Virus record (IMG/VR): IMGVR_UViG_3300002460_000025
Coordinates: 1 to 64,000 of that record
Source of the DNA: a virus
Direction: 5' to 3' (one strand)
DNA: 64,000 bases
Shown here piece after piece: positions 41,393-49,974 of this stretch. The position numbers and the translations under genes were made by a program. A model generated the notes under the pieces. It searched no databases, was not told the DNA's origin, and was given only the letters and a program-made list of their open reading frames with translations. How positions within the stretch are numbered: the stretch's first letter is position 1; every line of letters starts with the position of its first letter.

Positions 41393-44229
41393 TTCATCCT
41401 CCCCCATACAGGACCGGATTTCCCTTCCGTCCCAATAGACAACATCGCTCCCATGTTCCAGGACGCAGGAAGTGGAAGTTCAGGTACGGGCTTTTCCATT
41501 TCTTCCTTCAAGATATCATCGAGGGTATCGACATACGACTCTGGGCACTCAGAGAAGACCTCATCATGCACCTGTAACCTCAAATATTGTCCAGCATCCT
41601 CGAATCGATCATTATAGAGCCTCAAGAGAGCTTCCTTGATGATCCCTGCCGCATTCGATTGCGGTCTGAAGGCAAGCACGGCCTCTGCATCATCTCCAAG
41701 TACCCGTGTCCATGTCCCGAATTCCTTCTTCCAACTGAACACGCGATTGAATCGATGCACATATCCGAAGGCATTCCTCAGATACCCATCATCAGCTGCC
41801 TGCATGCGAATCGTGTGATGCCACTTGGGAATCTCAGGAAACAACTCCCGGTAGATATCCATCACCCTCGCGATCAGCTTCGTCTCATGGAGGACCTGTG
41901 TTTCCTTGAGGATCTTCTCTTGAGCACCAGATGCACCTTGGCCGAAATTGATGGCATGGGTCAGATGCTTATACAATGAGTTCCGATCATGCTTCAGGAG
42001 TGCCTTGAAGTGTGCCAGATGACTGAACAGCTTATCGTCATCCCATGATAACAATGGTAAGTCAGCAGATGAGACTCGTGGATCTTCCAGTCCGTAGAGC
42101 GCATACAAGGTATAGAACGTGTGAACATCCTGTTTCGCCAACCGGATATATCCAGGGCTCTTTGCCTCATACCCTGCCAGAACCGCCTCGATTCCGCCGA
42201 AATCGCGAGCGACAAACACACATCCCGGACCCGCGACGATCAAATTCCGAATAATCGATTGAAGATCATCCTCTTTCCCTGGACGAGGGAGATTCTGGAG
42301 GTTCGGATTCTGGGAAGCGAGTCGAAGAGTCGACGGATTATGGGTAAAAATTGTATGGATACGTCCATCTCTCCCTACCGGCATGCCCCCACGAATGCGT
42401 CCGCCCTCCCCGGTCACACCAATGTAGGTTCCGAGGAGTTTCTGGATCTCCCGATGCTCCCCGATAATCCGATACAGAGGATCCTCCGGATACCGCTTCT
42501 GTAACATCGTCAACGCATTCGCATCGAAGGTGATCTTATGATCCTTCCTCGACAACACGGCTTGATGCTTGAGCACCTTCTGGTATGTCTGGAGGCTGGT
42601 ATTGCTGATCTTGAATTCTAATCTCTTGGTCCATAACGGGACCAGAATCTCTGCTGGCTGTTGTCCTGCTCCCAGACACGGGTTCTCCACGCCTCCAGCT
42701 TTGAGGGCTTTCTTGCCGATGGACTTCGTGTGCGAAGCCAGTGGAGCCACAACACCACATCGATCACAGACACGAACAGGGACCATGGTGTCCTGGCGAA
42801 ACAGTCCCAACTCCGTCGCACGAGCCTCCAACGCATCACCATCAAGTCCCTTCAGTTCCTTGGGAACCCTCTTGTAGACCTTGACCTTCCTCGCATCATT
42901 CGGGACAACGGCAGCCATTCGTGTTTCCACGCCATCGAGGAGGGTAGAGAGTTTCGCTTCAGCCGCCGCCCTCGCAGGTTCATCCCTCAGGACACCTTTC
43001 CCTGACATGTAATTGAGCGCATAATTGAGCGTGACGACATGCCTCTGGAACACGCCCCACAGGTTGTTCGCGATGAGATCCCGCTTGATGCCATAGAAGT
43101 TGGCGATTGTGTAGTTACTATCAGCCGCGTTGTAATAGGCAGGTTGTGAATCGCTGAGATGCTTCCACATGGGTGCGTTCTGTGTGTAGAATGGGGTGAC
43201 GAATCCCAATCCTTTCGGGAGGGATGTATTCAACACATGCCATGCGAGCATCCCGTCGACCATCGATCCACGCACGGGGATCTGGGCGGTGATGCGAGGA
43301 TCATCATATATTGTGGAGTTCCACCCAACCTTCAGTCCGTCGACACTAAAGAGTTCCTCCAGTCCGGCCATGTATTCAGCCCGCCACGGGATTGAGATGG
43401 CCTCACCTGGACGATAAGCAAAGGAGCACCTCAAGATGGTGTAGTCATCATCCTCTTCCTTCGCAATCTCTTCCTCATTTTTTCCAGACTTGTAGGGGGT
43501 TTCGATGTCATAGGCGAGAGCGATTTCATCCTTGTCAGCTTCCCAGGCTCGAATGTAATCCTGAATCCAGACTGCAAATGTTGATGGGGAGGGATCACAC
43601 AGATACGAGGGAGCATCATAGGTACACCCGTGCTCTGCGACCTCCAATGCCCGCCGTGTGGCGAACTGGAGAATCGGGAGCCTCGAACTCTTGCCCTGCA
43701 TGAGGTGGGATGGGTGATCTGCCGCTACGACCCATGCCTGATACTTCTCATTCCTATGGATGTAGCATTGGTAGTCCTCCCGCATCACCGGGTGACGATC
43801 ATCATACCCCATGATCCGTTTGAAGGCGGTCTTCCCTAATGCGAGGATCGTGAAGTGACGCTCACTCTGCCGACAGCGTTCAGCCATGTCAGCGATCGTC
43901 TCATCGAGGAGGGGAGCGCAGTGATCGATGGCGAGCCGCTCGTAGGGCATCTTGACGAGTTTATTTCCAGGCGGCTGACAACTTAGTACGTTGTGAATCC
44001 GAAATCCCTCCCGATCAATATCCACCCGCTTGAGGTTGCTGAACAGATACTGTCCTGCCGCACCTACCACGGGGATCCCTGATGCCGCCTCATCCTTCCC
44101 TGCCGCTTCGAGGACGATGAGGACACCATTGTCCCCGGTGCCGTGAGCAGGAACATACCCCTGCATCGACCCAAATGGGGGGCAGCCGAGAATGCAGGTA
44201 GAGCAGGGGATTTCAGGCTTTGAAAGCAC
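41389..44229 (-). CDS. Uracil-DNA glycosylase / exonuclease / DNA polymerase A fusion
   Basis: 946 residues. From GTG 44229 (ribosome site TGAGGA; TTG 44241 is an alternative) the N-terminal 200 residues match family-4 UDG: Fe-S Cys at about 9, 12, 84 and 104, motif EAAGKDEA, SCQPPGN and DHPSHLM. A 3'-5' exonuclease follows (AYDIETPYKSG, about 240), then family A polymerase motifs A (VARDFGGIEAV, about 675), B (NFGQGASG, about 760) and C (QVHDEVFSE, about 888). It is the replicative polymerase. The glycosylase part may be active or only structural. Confidence 0.9.
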   Translation of the reverse strand: MLSKPEIPCSTCILGCPPFGSMQGYVPAHGTGDNGVLIVLEAAGKDEAASGIPVVGAAGQYLFSNLKRVDIDREGFRIHNVLSCQPPGNKLVKMPYERLAIDHCAPLLDETIADMAERCRQSERHFTILALGKTAFKRIMGYDDRHPVMREDYQCYIHRNEKYQAWVVAADHPSHLMQGKSSRLPILQFATRRALEVAEHGCTYDAPSYLCDPSPSTFAVWIQDYIRAWEADKDEIALAYDIETPYKSGKNEEEIAKEEDDDYTILRCSFAYRPGEAISIPWRAEYMAGLEELFSVDGLKVGWNSTIYDDPRITAQIPVRGSMVDGMLAWHVLNTSLPKGLGFVTPFYTQNAPMWKHLSDSQPAYYNAADSNYTIANFYGIKRDLIANNLWGVFQRHVVTLNYALNYMSGKGVLRDEPARAAAEAKLSTLLDGVETRMAAVVPNDARKVKVYKRVPKELKGLDGDALEARATELGLFRQDTMVPVRVCDRCGVVAPLASHTKSIGKKALKAGGVENPCLGAGQQPAEILVPLWTKRLEFKISNTSLQTYQKVLKHQAVLSRKDHKITFDANALTMLQKRYPEDPLYRIIGEHREIQKLLGTYIGVTGEGGRIRGGMPVGRDGRIHTIFTHNPSTLRLASQNPNLQNLPRPGKEDDLQSIIRNLIVAGPGCVFVARDFGGIEAVLAGYEAKSPGYIRLAKQDVHTFYTLYALYGLEDPRVSSADLPLLSWDDDKLFSHLAHFKALLKHDRNSLYKHLTHAINFGQGASGAQEKILKETQVLHETKLIARVMDIYRELFPEIPKWHHTIRMQAADDGYLRNAFGYVHRFNRVFSWKKEFGTWTRVLGDDAEAVLAFRPQSNAAGIIKEALLRLYNDRFEDAGQYLRLQVHDEVFSECPESYVDTLDDILKEEMEKPVPELPLPASWNMGAMLSIGTEGKSGPVWGRMK

Positions 44230-44431
44230 GTATGTCCTCAATGAGAGATTGAAGTTCTTGGTTGATCACCTTCCACCATCGTTGACTTCGAATCCTACCC
44301 CACGTCTTTGCTTTATGTTTATCAGATAGACTGGACATTCTACGACTCAGTTCACGATCACGTTCAACAGCAGTCCTGATCGACTCCTCACTTATAATGA
44401 TACGAGCGTATATGTTGCGTTGGGTCAACAT
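44213..44431 (-). CDS. Small basic helical protein
   Basis: 72 residues from ATG 44431, helical and basic (RTAVERDRELSRRMSSLSDK), overlapping the polymerase start by 17 bases. Unknown; possibly co-translated with the polymerase. Confidence 0.6.
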   Translation of the reverse strand: MLTQRNIYARIIISEESIRTAVERDRELSRRMSSLSDKHKAKTWGRIRSQRWWKVINQELQSLIEDIRAFKA

Positions 44432-44673
44432 CTTTCGCGAGCATGACATTTACAACGAGTGGTGAGGTAACACTTCTGGCACACATTCAACGGCCAGTTG
44501 TCGTCCTTCAGGAGGTCTAGTGCCTCCCGTATGTCCAGATAGACTTCGTGAAATTTCGTCAACCATAGATGCAAGTCTTCATCGATCACGAGGGTGTCTG
44601 GCAGCCGATATTCCTTCCCATTTGCGATCCACACGATGGAGTGCCAGTCAGATTTCGTCAACATCATCATCAA
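44425..44673 (-). CDS. Small Cys-rich protein
   Basis: 82 residues. A Trp-rich alpha/beta part precedes a C-terminal Cys cluster (CQKCYLTTRCKCHARERC), a likely zinc site. Overlaps the following start by 7 bases. Confidence 0.65.
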   Translation of the reverse strand: MMMMLTKSDWHSIVWIANGKEYRLPDTLVIDEDLHLWLTKFHEVYLDIREALDLLKDDNWPLNVCQKCYLTTRCKCHARERC

Positions 44674-44830
44674 TAATAGAACACTTACATCTCTTAGGAA
44701 TATCCCAACACCCTACACATACTCGTCTGGGCCAGAAGCGTGGACATGAACACGGAACACACAACTCACCTGCTACATCCCAAGCGTACTCATGCGGACA
44801 ATGTGGGTGATGCGCGATAGTTGTTTTCAT
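44648..44830 (-). CDS. Cys/His-rich zinc protein
   Basis: 60 residues with ten Cys/His residues in pairs (HPHCPH, CVPC, CVGC, CKC). Probably binds two zinc ions. Unknown partner. Confidence 0.65.
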   Translation of the reverse strand: MKTTIAHHPHCPHEYAWDVAGELCVPCSCPRFWPRRVCVGCWDIPKRCKCSIIDDDVDEI

Positions 44831-45063
44831 CGACTACCATGATTAACTAATATCTGTACTGCCATCTCCAAATCCTTGGCGGCGAACGGGCTTTCATCCC
44901 TATTTCTAAGGTATTCTGCACATACTTTCACACAACGTCTGGCCTCAGCTACATCCATGGACGAAGGTGATATAGATTTCTCGTCCTCACACGCATGACA
45001 TTTTCTATTTGGAGTCCCTCCATCATCGAGAATGCACGTATGTCTCACTGAGATTCTCCCCAC
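44827..45063 (-). CDS. Small zinc-binding helical protein
   Basis: 78 residues. RHTC...CHAC forms a short zinc site; the rest is helical (EARRCVKVCAEYLRNRDESP). Coupled to both neighbours by short overlaps. Confidence 0.65.
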   Translation of the reverse strand: MGRISVRHTCILDDGGTPNRKCHACEDEKSISPSSMDVAEARRCVKVCAEYLRNRDESPFAAKDLEMAVQILVNHGSR

Positions 45064-45683
45064 CTATAGATGAGATAGTAACAATGTGCCCGGCGAAAAT
45101 GATACTGGTTTTTCCATCTCGGATCTCTCATCCTCGGGGAGGGCGAGTGTTGAATCAGAATGTCTGTAGGCATCCCCATCCCCATCTCACGAGCCATTTC
45201 CATGACATTGAAGGACCACCAGTCAGGTTTGTTGACAATCAGGTCTTGTCCTTTGAGAATGAGCCCCTGAGTCGCGATCGTGCGTTGCTCGAAGATGCGG
45301 CGATAGTGGGAAAGGAGATCAATGGGATTCTTTGGCCTAACAAGCATCTGTATACTTGCATCATCTGACCATTCAAAAAACCGCTTAGTTCCCATTACTC
45401 TGCTGATTCCTGGAGAGAATATGAACATCGGATCAAAGCACATTACATCAAAAGTATCCTCTGTAAATGGAAGATTCCTGTAATCTGCTTTTAGAACACC
45501 TTCATTTTGTGGTGAAATATCCACTCCTGTAACAGCAAGGTGGTGATCCCACTTCCAGAATCTGCCTGCCCCATAGGTCGTGTCGAGGACAGTCCTCGCG
45601 TCTGGGAAGTGGAGGGTAAATATGTCCTTGACACATGCGGCTGTGTTGCCTTGGCGAATGGATTCGAGACCAAGGTAGGCCAT
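45045..45683 (-). CDS. SAM-dependent DNA/RNA methyltransferase-like protein
   Basis: 212 residues. Motif I-like LDTTYGAGRFW (about 35), GVDISPQNEG, and motif IV-like VMCFDPMF (about 86) are typical of N4/N6 amino-methyltransferases, with Met in place of the second Pro of DPPY. It could methylate phage DNA to avoid restriction. Target unknown. Confidence 0.75.
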   Translation of the reverse strand: MAYLGLESIRQGNTAACVKDIFTLHFPDARTVLDTTYGAGRFWKWDHHLAVTGVDISPQNEGVLKADYRNLPFTEDTFDVMCFDPMFIFSPGISRVMGTKRFFEWSDDASIQMLVRPKNPIDLLSHYRRIFEQRTIATQGLILKGQDLIVNKPDWWSFNVMEMAREMGMGMPTDILIQHSPSPRMRDPRWKNQYHFRRAHCYYLIYRWGESQ

Positions 45684-45907
45684 CAGAAATACGTCACACT
45701 ATGGAAACCTATAGGACATGCTGTTGTGCCGCCAGGGTGGGATGGATGCCCCCCACATACTGGACAGACTGTCTGCGAACTCCCTGTATTATTTGTTGGC
45801 ACACTCTGTGTTGGACGTGAACAAGTACATTGCTGCACGAATGGTGCCCACACTATTCCACATCGTGGACACTCCCACCCAGTCCATGCTGGACCGTTAA
45901 CGAATTC
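45683..45907 (-). CDS. Double zinc-ribbon protein
   Basis: 74 residues from ATG 45907, with CPRCG...CTC and CPVCGG...C pairs forming one or two ribbons. The longer open frame is discarded because it overlaps the methyltransferase-like gene. Unknown partner. Confidence 0.65.
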   Translation of the reverse strand, partial: EFVNGPAWTGWECPRCGIVWAPFVQQCTCSRPTQSVPTNNTGSSQTVCPVCGGHPSHPGGTTACPIGFHSVTYF

Positions 45908-46448
45908 CATACAATCTCTCAAAGACCGTGAACCATCTAGCTCGATTATTTCTCCCGGTCCCCACAGCAACAACTGCCACCTCCTGTCCATACTTTCCTG
46001 GATGCGGCCACACATAATCAATGACCCCCACCCGATGTCCTTCAGGCACCGCGAGGAGAGACCGCTTGAGGAGATCATTGATAGCAGGAAGTGTCTCCGC
46101 TCCTGGCACATACTTCGCGGCATCCGCCTCCGTGTAGGGACGATCAATCAAAATCGCAGGCCACAGGCCGTGTAATGTATCATAAGGATTCTGGGGAAGT
46201 GGATCCCTCGCATCTTGGAGGAAATCAGGAACGCATGCGGGATCCAGATCAAGAGTGAAATCGAAGTTCCCCAATCCCCTGAATGGGTAATCTTTCACCT
46301 TTCCTGCACACACGTGCAAGATCCCATCATCAGGGTTCACCCCAAGGAGGGCTCTCGCACGATGGAGGAATCCCGCAGGGAAGGCACCGTAAAATGGTAC
46401 TTTACTCCTCGCGAGTATCCAGACATCTGTGATAGGTCTATAGGACAT
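45897..46448 (-). CDS. Methyltransferase-like protein (2)
   Basis: 183 residues from ATG 46448. HVCAGKVKDYPF and FDFTLDLDPACVPDFLQDAR form the SAM-site-like region, and ILIDRPYTEADAAKY resembles a DPPY active-site loop with Arg. It resembles phage DNA methylase-like proteins that may modify bases. Two methyltransferase-like genes lie side by side. Confidence 0.65.
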   Translation of the reverse strand: MSYRPITDVWILARSKVPFYGAFPAGFLHRARALLGVNPDDGILHVCAGKVKDYPFRGLGNFDFTLDLDPACVPDFLQDARDPLPQNPYDTLHGLWPAILIDRPYTEADAAKYVPGAETLPAINDLLKRSLLAVPEGHRVGVIDYVWPHPGKYGQEVAVVAVGTGRNNRARWFTVFERLYGIR

Positions 46449-46534
46449 CACTTCAATCCAAACAGGAGACACACGAGAAACAAGATGAGTGCGAAGGCAT
46501 ACAATACGAAGCTCGTGTTCGACGTCCGATCCAC
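46448..46534 (-). CDS. 28-residue membrane peptide
   Basis: GTG start directly after the upstream TAG, one hydrophobic helix (FVLYAFALILFLVCLLFGLK), and TGATG coupling to the methyltransferase gene. Confidence 0.5.
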   Translation of the reverse strand: MDRTSNTSFVLYAFALILFLVCLLFGLK

Positions 46535-46834
46535 CTAGTTGACCTGACTGTTAGGCAGATCAGCCAGTGAGAGCATCAAATGCTGAGACGTCGTCGTGAT
46601 GGTACGTTCAATCGTGTCTGTCGATGCGTCCGGCTTCAGGATAAAGCAACACGCTGCTAGGAGGGACATGACGGCCAAGGGGATAGGAAGTCCATCGATC
46701 GCAGGCCCTAGGCGTTCGTTCATCACCTGTACGATGGACTCACCACTGACTTCGATCTTCTGTAAGGTGGGATGAACGACGGGCTGTGGTTCGATCGTCG
46801 CGTCGTCCGGTGGGATGAGGGTGTCGTCTGCCAT
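46535..46834 (-). CDS. Small protein with one membrane segment
   Basis: 99 residues. An acidic Pro-rich N-terminus, a hydrophobic stretch (LPIPLAVMSLLAACCFIL, about 49-66) and a Thr-rich tail. Unknown. Confidence 0.65.
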   Translation of the reverse strand: MADDTLIPPDDATIEPQPVVHPTLQKIEVSGESIVQVMNERLGPAIDGLPIPLAVMSLLAACCFILKPDASTDTIERTITTTSQHLMLSLADLPNSQVN

Positions 46835-46878
46835 TCAGGCTCCGTTACAGATCCACGCAGGATCTGGTTAAATGAGTT

Positions 46879-46902
46879 GGGGAGGACCGGATGATCCTCC
46901 CC
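46879..46902 (-). terminator. Possible attenuator hairpin
   Basis: GGGGAGGA and TCCTCCCC form a perfect 8-bp stem in the gap downstream (leftward) of the SSB-like gene. No U-run follows, so partial termination or RNA stabilisation is likelier. Confidence 0.5.
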
Positions 46903-46936
46903 TGAAAGCGCCGCAGGATTCTAGTCCGAGTTGATG

Positions 46937-47524
46937 CTAGCTGGTCACTGGCACGAAACGCTTGATGACCACGTTCGCCCTCAGCATGACAGGCTCACCT
47001 GTTTCTGGGTTGGTCTGTGTCTTACTTGGGATATAGGGCAGATAACCCCCCTTCCCATCAGATGGGAAGTTTTCCATCCCTTCCTTGATGAGATTGGCAC
47101 CATCCGTATCATGTCCCTGACCATACAACCGCCAATCCAGATCAGCCTCATAGGTCAGGTTCGCTGTGGCCTCAACGGCATCCGCGAGTTCCTGATCATT
47201 GTTGATGACACCCTTCCGTCCAAAGGCACGAAGGTAATCACCCATCTTGCTGGCTGGCACGCCGTCACGAGGATAGGTCTTGGCACTCACGCGGATGAAC
47301 TTGAGTGGGAATCCCTCGTTGGTGGGACCGACAATGACCGGATCAATCTGGGCCTGCAATGCTCCAGCCTGAGACCGGGTGAAGGAGGTCGGCGGAAACG
47401 ACTCAGGCGCTCGAAGTGTGTAGCGTCCTTTCTTGGGAAAGGGGCGGGGACCACCAAAGTCCTTGTAGATGTCGAGGTTGAGTGGCTCTGACTGAACCAT
47501 ACCGAGTTTTGCGATGTCTGCCAT
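46937..47524 (-). CDS. SSB-like / recombination accessory protein
   Basis: 195 residues, beta-rich with charged loops, downstream of the Sak4-like ATPase. In many phages the gene beside Sak4 encodes a single-strand DNA binding partner, and the sequence (IKRFVPVTS end, YEADLDWRLYGQ) fits an OB-like protein. Family not proven. Confidence 0.55.
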   Translation of the reverse strand: MADIAKLGMVQSEPLNLDIYKDFGGPRPFPKKGRYTLRAPESFPPTSFTRSQAGALQAQIDPVIVGPTNEGFPLKFIRVSAKTYPRDGVPASKMGDYLRAFGRKGVINNDQELADAVEATANLTYEADLDWRLYGQGHDTDGANLIKEGMENFPSDGKGGYLPYIPSKTQTNPETGEPVMLRANVVIKRFVPVTS

Positions 47525-47547
47525 TGGTGATGTGTACTCCTGTTGAG

Positions 47548-47712
47548 TTATGGGTTGACGCTTTGTGAGGTAAGAGTGGCGATGATCACTATTGGATCAG
47601 CATTTGGGAGAGGACCGAATGTGACACCGACGATAGAATATCCTTCATCTGTTAATTTGTTCAGTACGGATTGTAGTGTCTGTATAGACGCAACCTCAAC
47701 TTTCCATCTCAT
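47548..47712 (-). CDS. Small alpha/beta protein
   Basis: 54 residues beginning MRWKVEVASIQTLQSVLNKL, strand-helix-strand. Its start overlaps the ATPase stop. Unknown. Confidence 0.65.
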   Translation of the reverse strand: MRWKVEVASIQTLQSVLNKLTDEGYSIVGVTFGPLPNADPIVIIATLTSQSVNP

Positions 47713-48590
47713 AGCCCTAACCGCTCGGCAATCTTTTTCTTCGCTGCCTCCTTCGCATCATCCCGGACCAGCTTGAGGGCCTTCACGATGTCGGCTGGTT
47801 CAATGGTGAGTTGTGTGAGTGGTGGGGCATCGAGGGGACGTCTGATGTTCCCCAATGCGGTGGCATTTCCTGTATTCACATCCTGATGGGTGCCTAGATA
47901 GAGGACGTGCCTCGTTGGCTTTCCTTGGACCGGGACTGCATCCTGTCTGAAGGTGTAATTGAAGTCCATTGGCAACGAACTCGTGAGCATCTTCCCAATG
48001 ACATCAGGACCGACAATACGTGTCGTGTTGATCTCATCATCATCCTTGTTCACGCCTGCCGTCCACAGCACGTACTCTGCATCCAGCTTGAAGGACTCTA
48101 CCATCTCCTCATTGACACGGGTTTGAGGAATCGCAAACTTCTGGTACCCCTTCGTCGTGCCGATCTTCAGCGTCTCGCCGTCCCCTGTGGTTTGGAAGCT
48201 CGTGTTCGCATCGCCACCAATGTTGATCCCAAGAGCCGCCTTGTGCTCCATGTCTGACTTGAGGAGCTTGGCGATAGCGTGGGCAGACTCGAATGCGTAG
48301 AAACCAATAGTCGCGTTTGCAGCCTTATCCAACACCCACTTCCCACTCGCATCCCTAATGTAGCCCTGAACAACCTTGTTCAACCAAATCCAGGGATCTG
48401 TTTTGCCGAGGAAGACGGGATGGATGATCCCCAAGTCGACGTAGGAGGCAATCGTGTCGAGTCCTCCATTGTCTGCGGTGTAGAGACGGGTATCCTTTCC
48501 AGTGGTGGCTTTGATATGCTCAGCGAGGACGCCAATCTGGGTGGTTTTCCCAGATCCCGTCCGGCCGTACAACAGTATGGTTACTGCCAA
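47709..48590 (-). CDS. Sak4-like RecA-fold ATPase (recombinase mediator)
   Basis: 293 residues. Walker A YGRTGSGKTTQI (about 8-18) opens the protein as in Sak4-like phage recombination ATPases; a Thr/Gly-rich central loop (TGDGETLKIGTTKGYQKF) and a helical Lys-rich end follow. It would load with an SSB-like partner in strand annealing or DNA repair. A promoter lies 40 bases upstream. Confidence 0.75.
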   Translation of the reverse strand: MAVTILLYGRTGSGKTTQIGVLAEHIKATTGKDTRLYTADNGGLDTIASYVDLGIIHPVFLGKTDPWIWLNKVVQGYIRDASGKWVLDKAANATIGFYAFESAHAIAKLLKSDMEHKAALGINIGGDANTSFQTTGDGETLKIGTTKGYQKFAIPQTRVNEEMVESFKLDAEYVLWTAGVNKDDDEINTTRIVGPDVIGKMLTSSLPMDFNYTFRQDAVPVQGKPTRHVLYLGTHQDVNTGNATALGNIRRPLDAPPLTQLTIEPADIVKALKLVRDDAKEAAKKKIAERLGL

Positions 48591-48630
48591 TAGAGGCTCC
48601 TGTCAGGGAAATTGTTGAGTGATGTGAACA

Positions 48631-48659
48631 ATCGTATCATGAACGGGCTGGATTGTCAA
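48631..48659 (-). promoter_or_regulatory. Leftward promoter, TTGACA-N17-TACGAT
   Basis: On the minus strand TTGACA (48654-48659), 17 bases and TACGAT (48631-48636) with extended TGA. The spacer core CCCGTTCATG also occurs in the promoter at 52838. It serves the ATPase gene. Confidence 0.85.
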
Positions 48660-48997
48660 GCGGGCTTGGAAGGTGCAAGGGAGTCCTGGTAGCCAAAACA
48701 ATGTGGATTCCCATCAGCATCCAGACCCCCATCCTCATTACACCCAAAGTACTCACACTCCTGCGGGATGGAGTACTCACGGTGCCCATCAGTGGTCAGG
48801 TATCGTCCCAAACGGACTACCATCCCAAGATGATGGTCTTCCCACGAGTGCCCACAGATGCACACACCTGATCGATTCGGTCCCCCATAGATGGGTTCAC
48901 GCCTCTCAACACCTTCATCTGGGGTCCAGTCACACTTGACACACCAATGATGTCCATCAACGGGATCATTCGACATGACGTGTTCACAGTTTTGCAT
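48656..48997 (-). CDS. Cys/His-rich zinc protein
   Basis: 113 residues with NCEHV, HHWCVKCDW, VCICGHSWEDHHLG and a Cys-His end, several possible zinc sites. Its 3' end runs into the promoter of the next unit. Unknown. Confidence 0.7.
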   Translation of the reverse strand: MQNCEHVMSNDPVDGHHWCVKCDWTPDEGVERREPIYGGPNRSGVCICGHSWEDHHLGMVVRLGRYLTTDGHREYSIPQECEYFGCNEDGGLDADGNPHCFGYQDSLAPSKPA

Positions 48998-49443
48998 TAG
49001 AAGGGTGTCCTATCATCGACAGTACGCTCCTCTAACCTCTTCCTCACAGCAGCAATTATGTTAAAGCAATGCCATCCAAATGGGGCAATGACTGCGTCCC
49101 ATCCACCCGTCTTGAGAATCTTTGCCATCCTCGCCGCCCCTTCCGGGTTGTAGGAATGGAGCACAATTGTGGGATTCCCTTTGATCACCTTGTAGTCGAC
49201 TATGTCCGACACAAACGTCGTCCCTGAATCTTCGTGGTCTTCTAAGAACCCACCAACTGCCACAACTACCTGTCTCCCACCGAGATCGTGATCGAGGAGG
49301 ATCAGATCATAGGGCTGACCGTCATGGAATCGTTGAAAATCCTGACAGGTATCGATGATATCCACTGTGTCCACATTGGGATCAAAGTGTTTCTGGAATT
49401 CCTCAAGTCTCTCCGGAGAATCTTCGAGAATGAAGACCTTCAT
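48997..49443 (-). CDS. Receiver-like (cREC) protein
   Basis: 148 residues. It starts MKVFILEDSPERLEEFQKHF and has YDLILLDHDLGG, the pattern of the cyclic-phosphate-processing receiver (cREC) family instead of a phospho-acceptor response regulator. Members are linked to RNA or cyclic-phosphate chemistry in genome surveys. A nearby phosphoesterase and nucleotidyltransferase make that context plausible here. Confidence 0.75.
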   Translation of the reverse strand: MKVFILEDSPERLEEFQKHFDPNVDTVDIIDTCQDFQRFHDGQPYDLILLDHDLGGRQVVVAVGGFLEDHEDSGTTFVSDIVDYKVIKGNPTIVLHSYNPEGAARMAKILKTGGWDAVIAPFGWHCFNIIAAVRKRLEERTVDDRTPF

Positions 49444-49682
49444 GGATGCACTCGCTTGAAAAATGGGTTGGACACGTTGATGAGGTCGCTGCTGTGAGGA
49501 ACATATGCATTCTTCATAATTTCATTTACCCGCTCAAAGGTGAGAAGTTCACGTATCCACCTATGCCCCTGACTACACGACCATTCATCTTTCCAATCAG
49601 GCAACATCTGTGTTCGCCAGCAGTGCCTGTTGCGCTGACAGACATCACATCGTATAAGTCGATATCCTTTACGTGGTCTCAT
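49440..49682 (-). CDS. Small zinc-ribbon-like protein
   Basis: 80 residues. RCDVCQRNRHCW and WSCSQGHRW form a ribbon-like cluster, then a helical tail. Coupled by short overlaps to both neighbours. Confidence 0.65.
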   Translation of the reverse strand: MRPRKGYRLIRCDVCQRNRHCWRTQMLPDWKDEWSCSQGHRWIRELLTFERVNEIMKNAYVPHSSDLINVSNPFFKRVHP

Positions 49683-49974
49683 TGATGTACTCTACTTGGA
49701 GTGACTTCATGGGAACACCAGTAAAGGTCATGGGCCTGACAGGCTTTCCATCGTCGAAACGAGCAATCCATTTGCGTACTTTCATAGGTAATGGAAACCG
49801 TTCATAATAACCTCTTTGCCCCAATTGAACCGCCCATGGATCAACCCACACTCGCTTCAACCGTAACCGACGTTTGACTGCCAATGCTACCGGACACGAA
49901 CACACTCGAAAGCGTTTACCCTTCTTGATGTCTGCCGCTGTCACAGTAAATGTGATCCGTCTACCCTTCTTCAT
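49669..49974 (-). CDS. Small basic protein
   Basis: 101 residues from ATG 49974 (MKKGRRITFTVTAADIKKGK), Lys/Arg-rich, beta-strand pattern. Overlaps the nuclease gene end by 14 bases. Possibly nucleic-acid binding. Confidence 0.65.
   Translation of the reverse strand: MKKGRRITFTVTAADIKKGKRFRVCSCPVALAVKRRLRLKRVWVDPWAVQLGQRGYYERFPLPMKVRKWIARFDDGKPVRPMTFTGVPMKSLQVEYINETT

Noticed and set aside
38700-44229. A complete 2-aminoadenine (Z-genome) pathway
   Set aside because: A dATP/dGTP hydrolase-like gene and PolA are present but I found no PurZ-like gene in the window.
48997-49443. Two-component response regulator
   Set aside because: No output domain or partner kinase; the sequence fits the cREC family better than a phospho-acceptor receiver.
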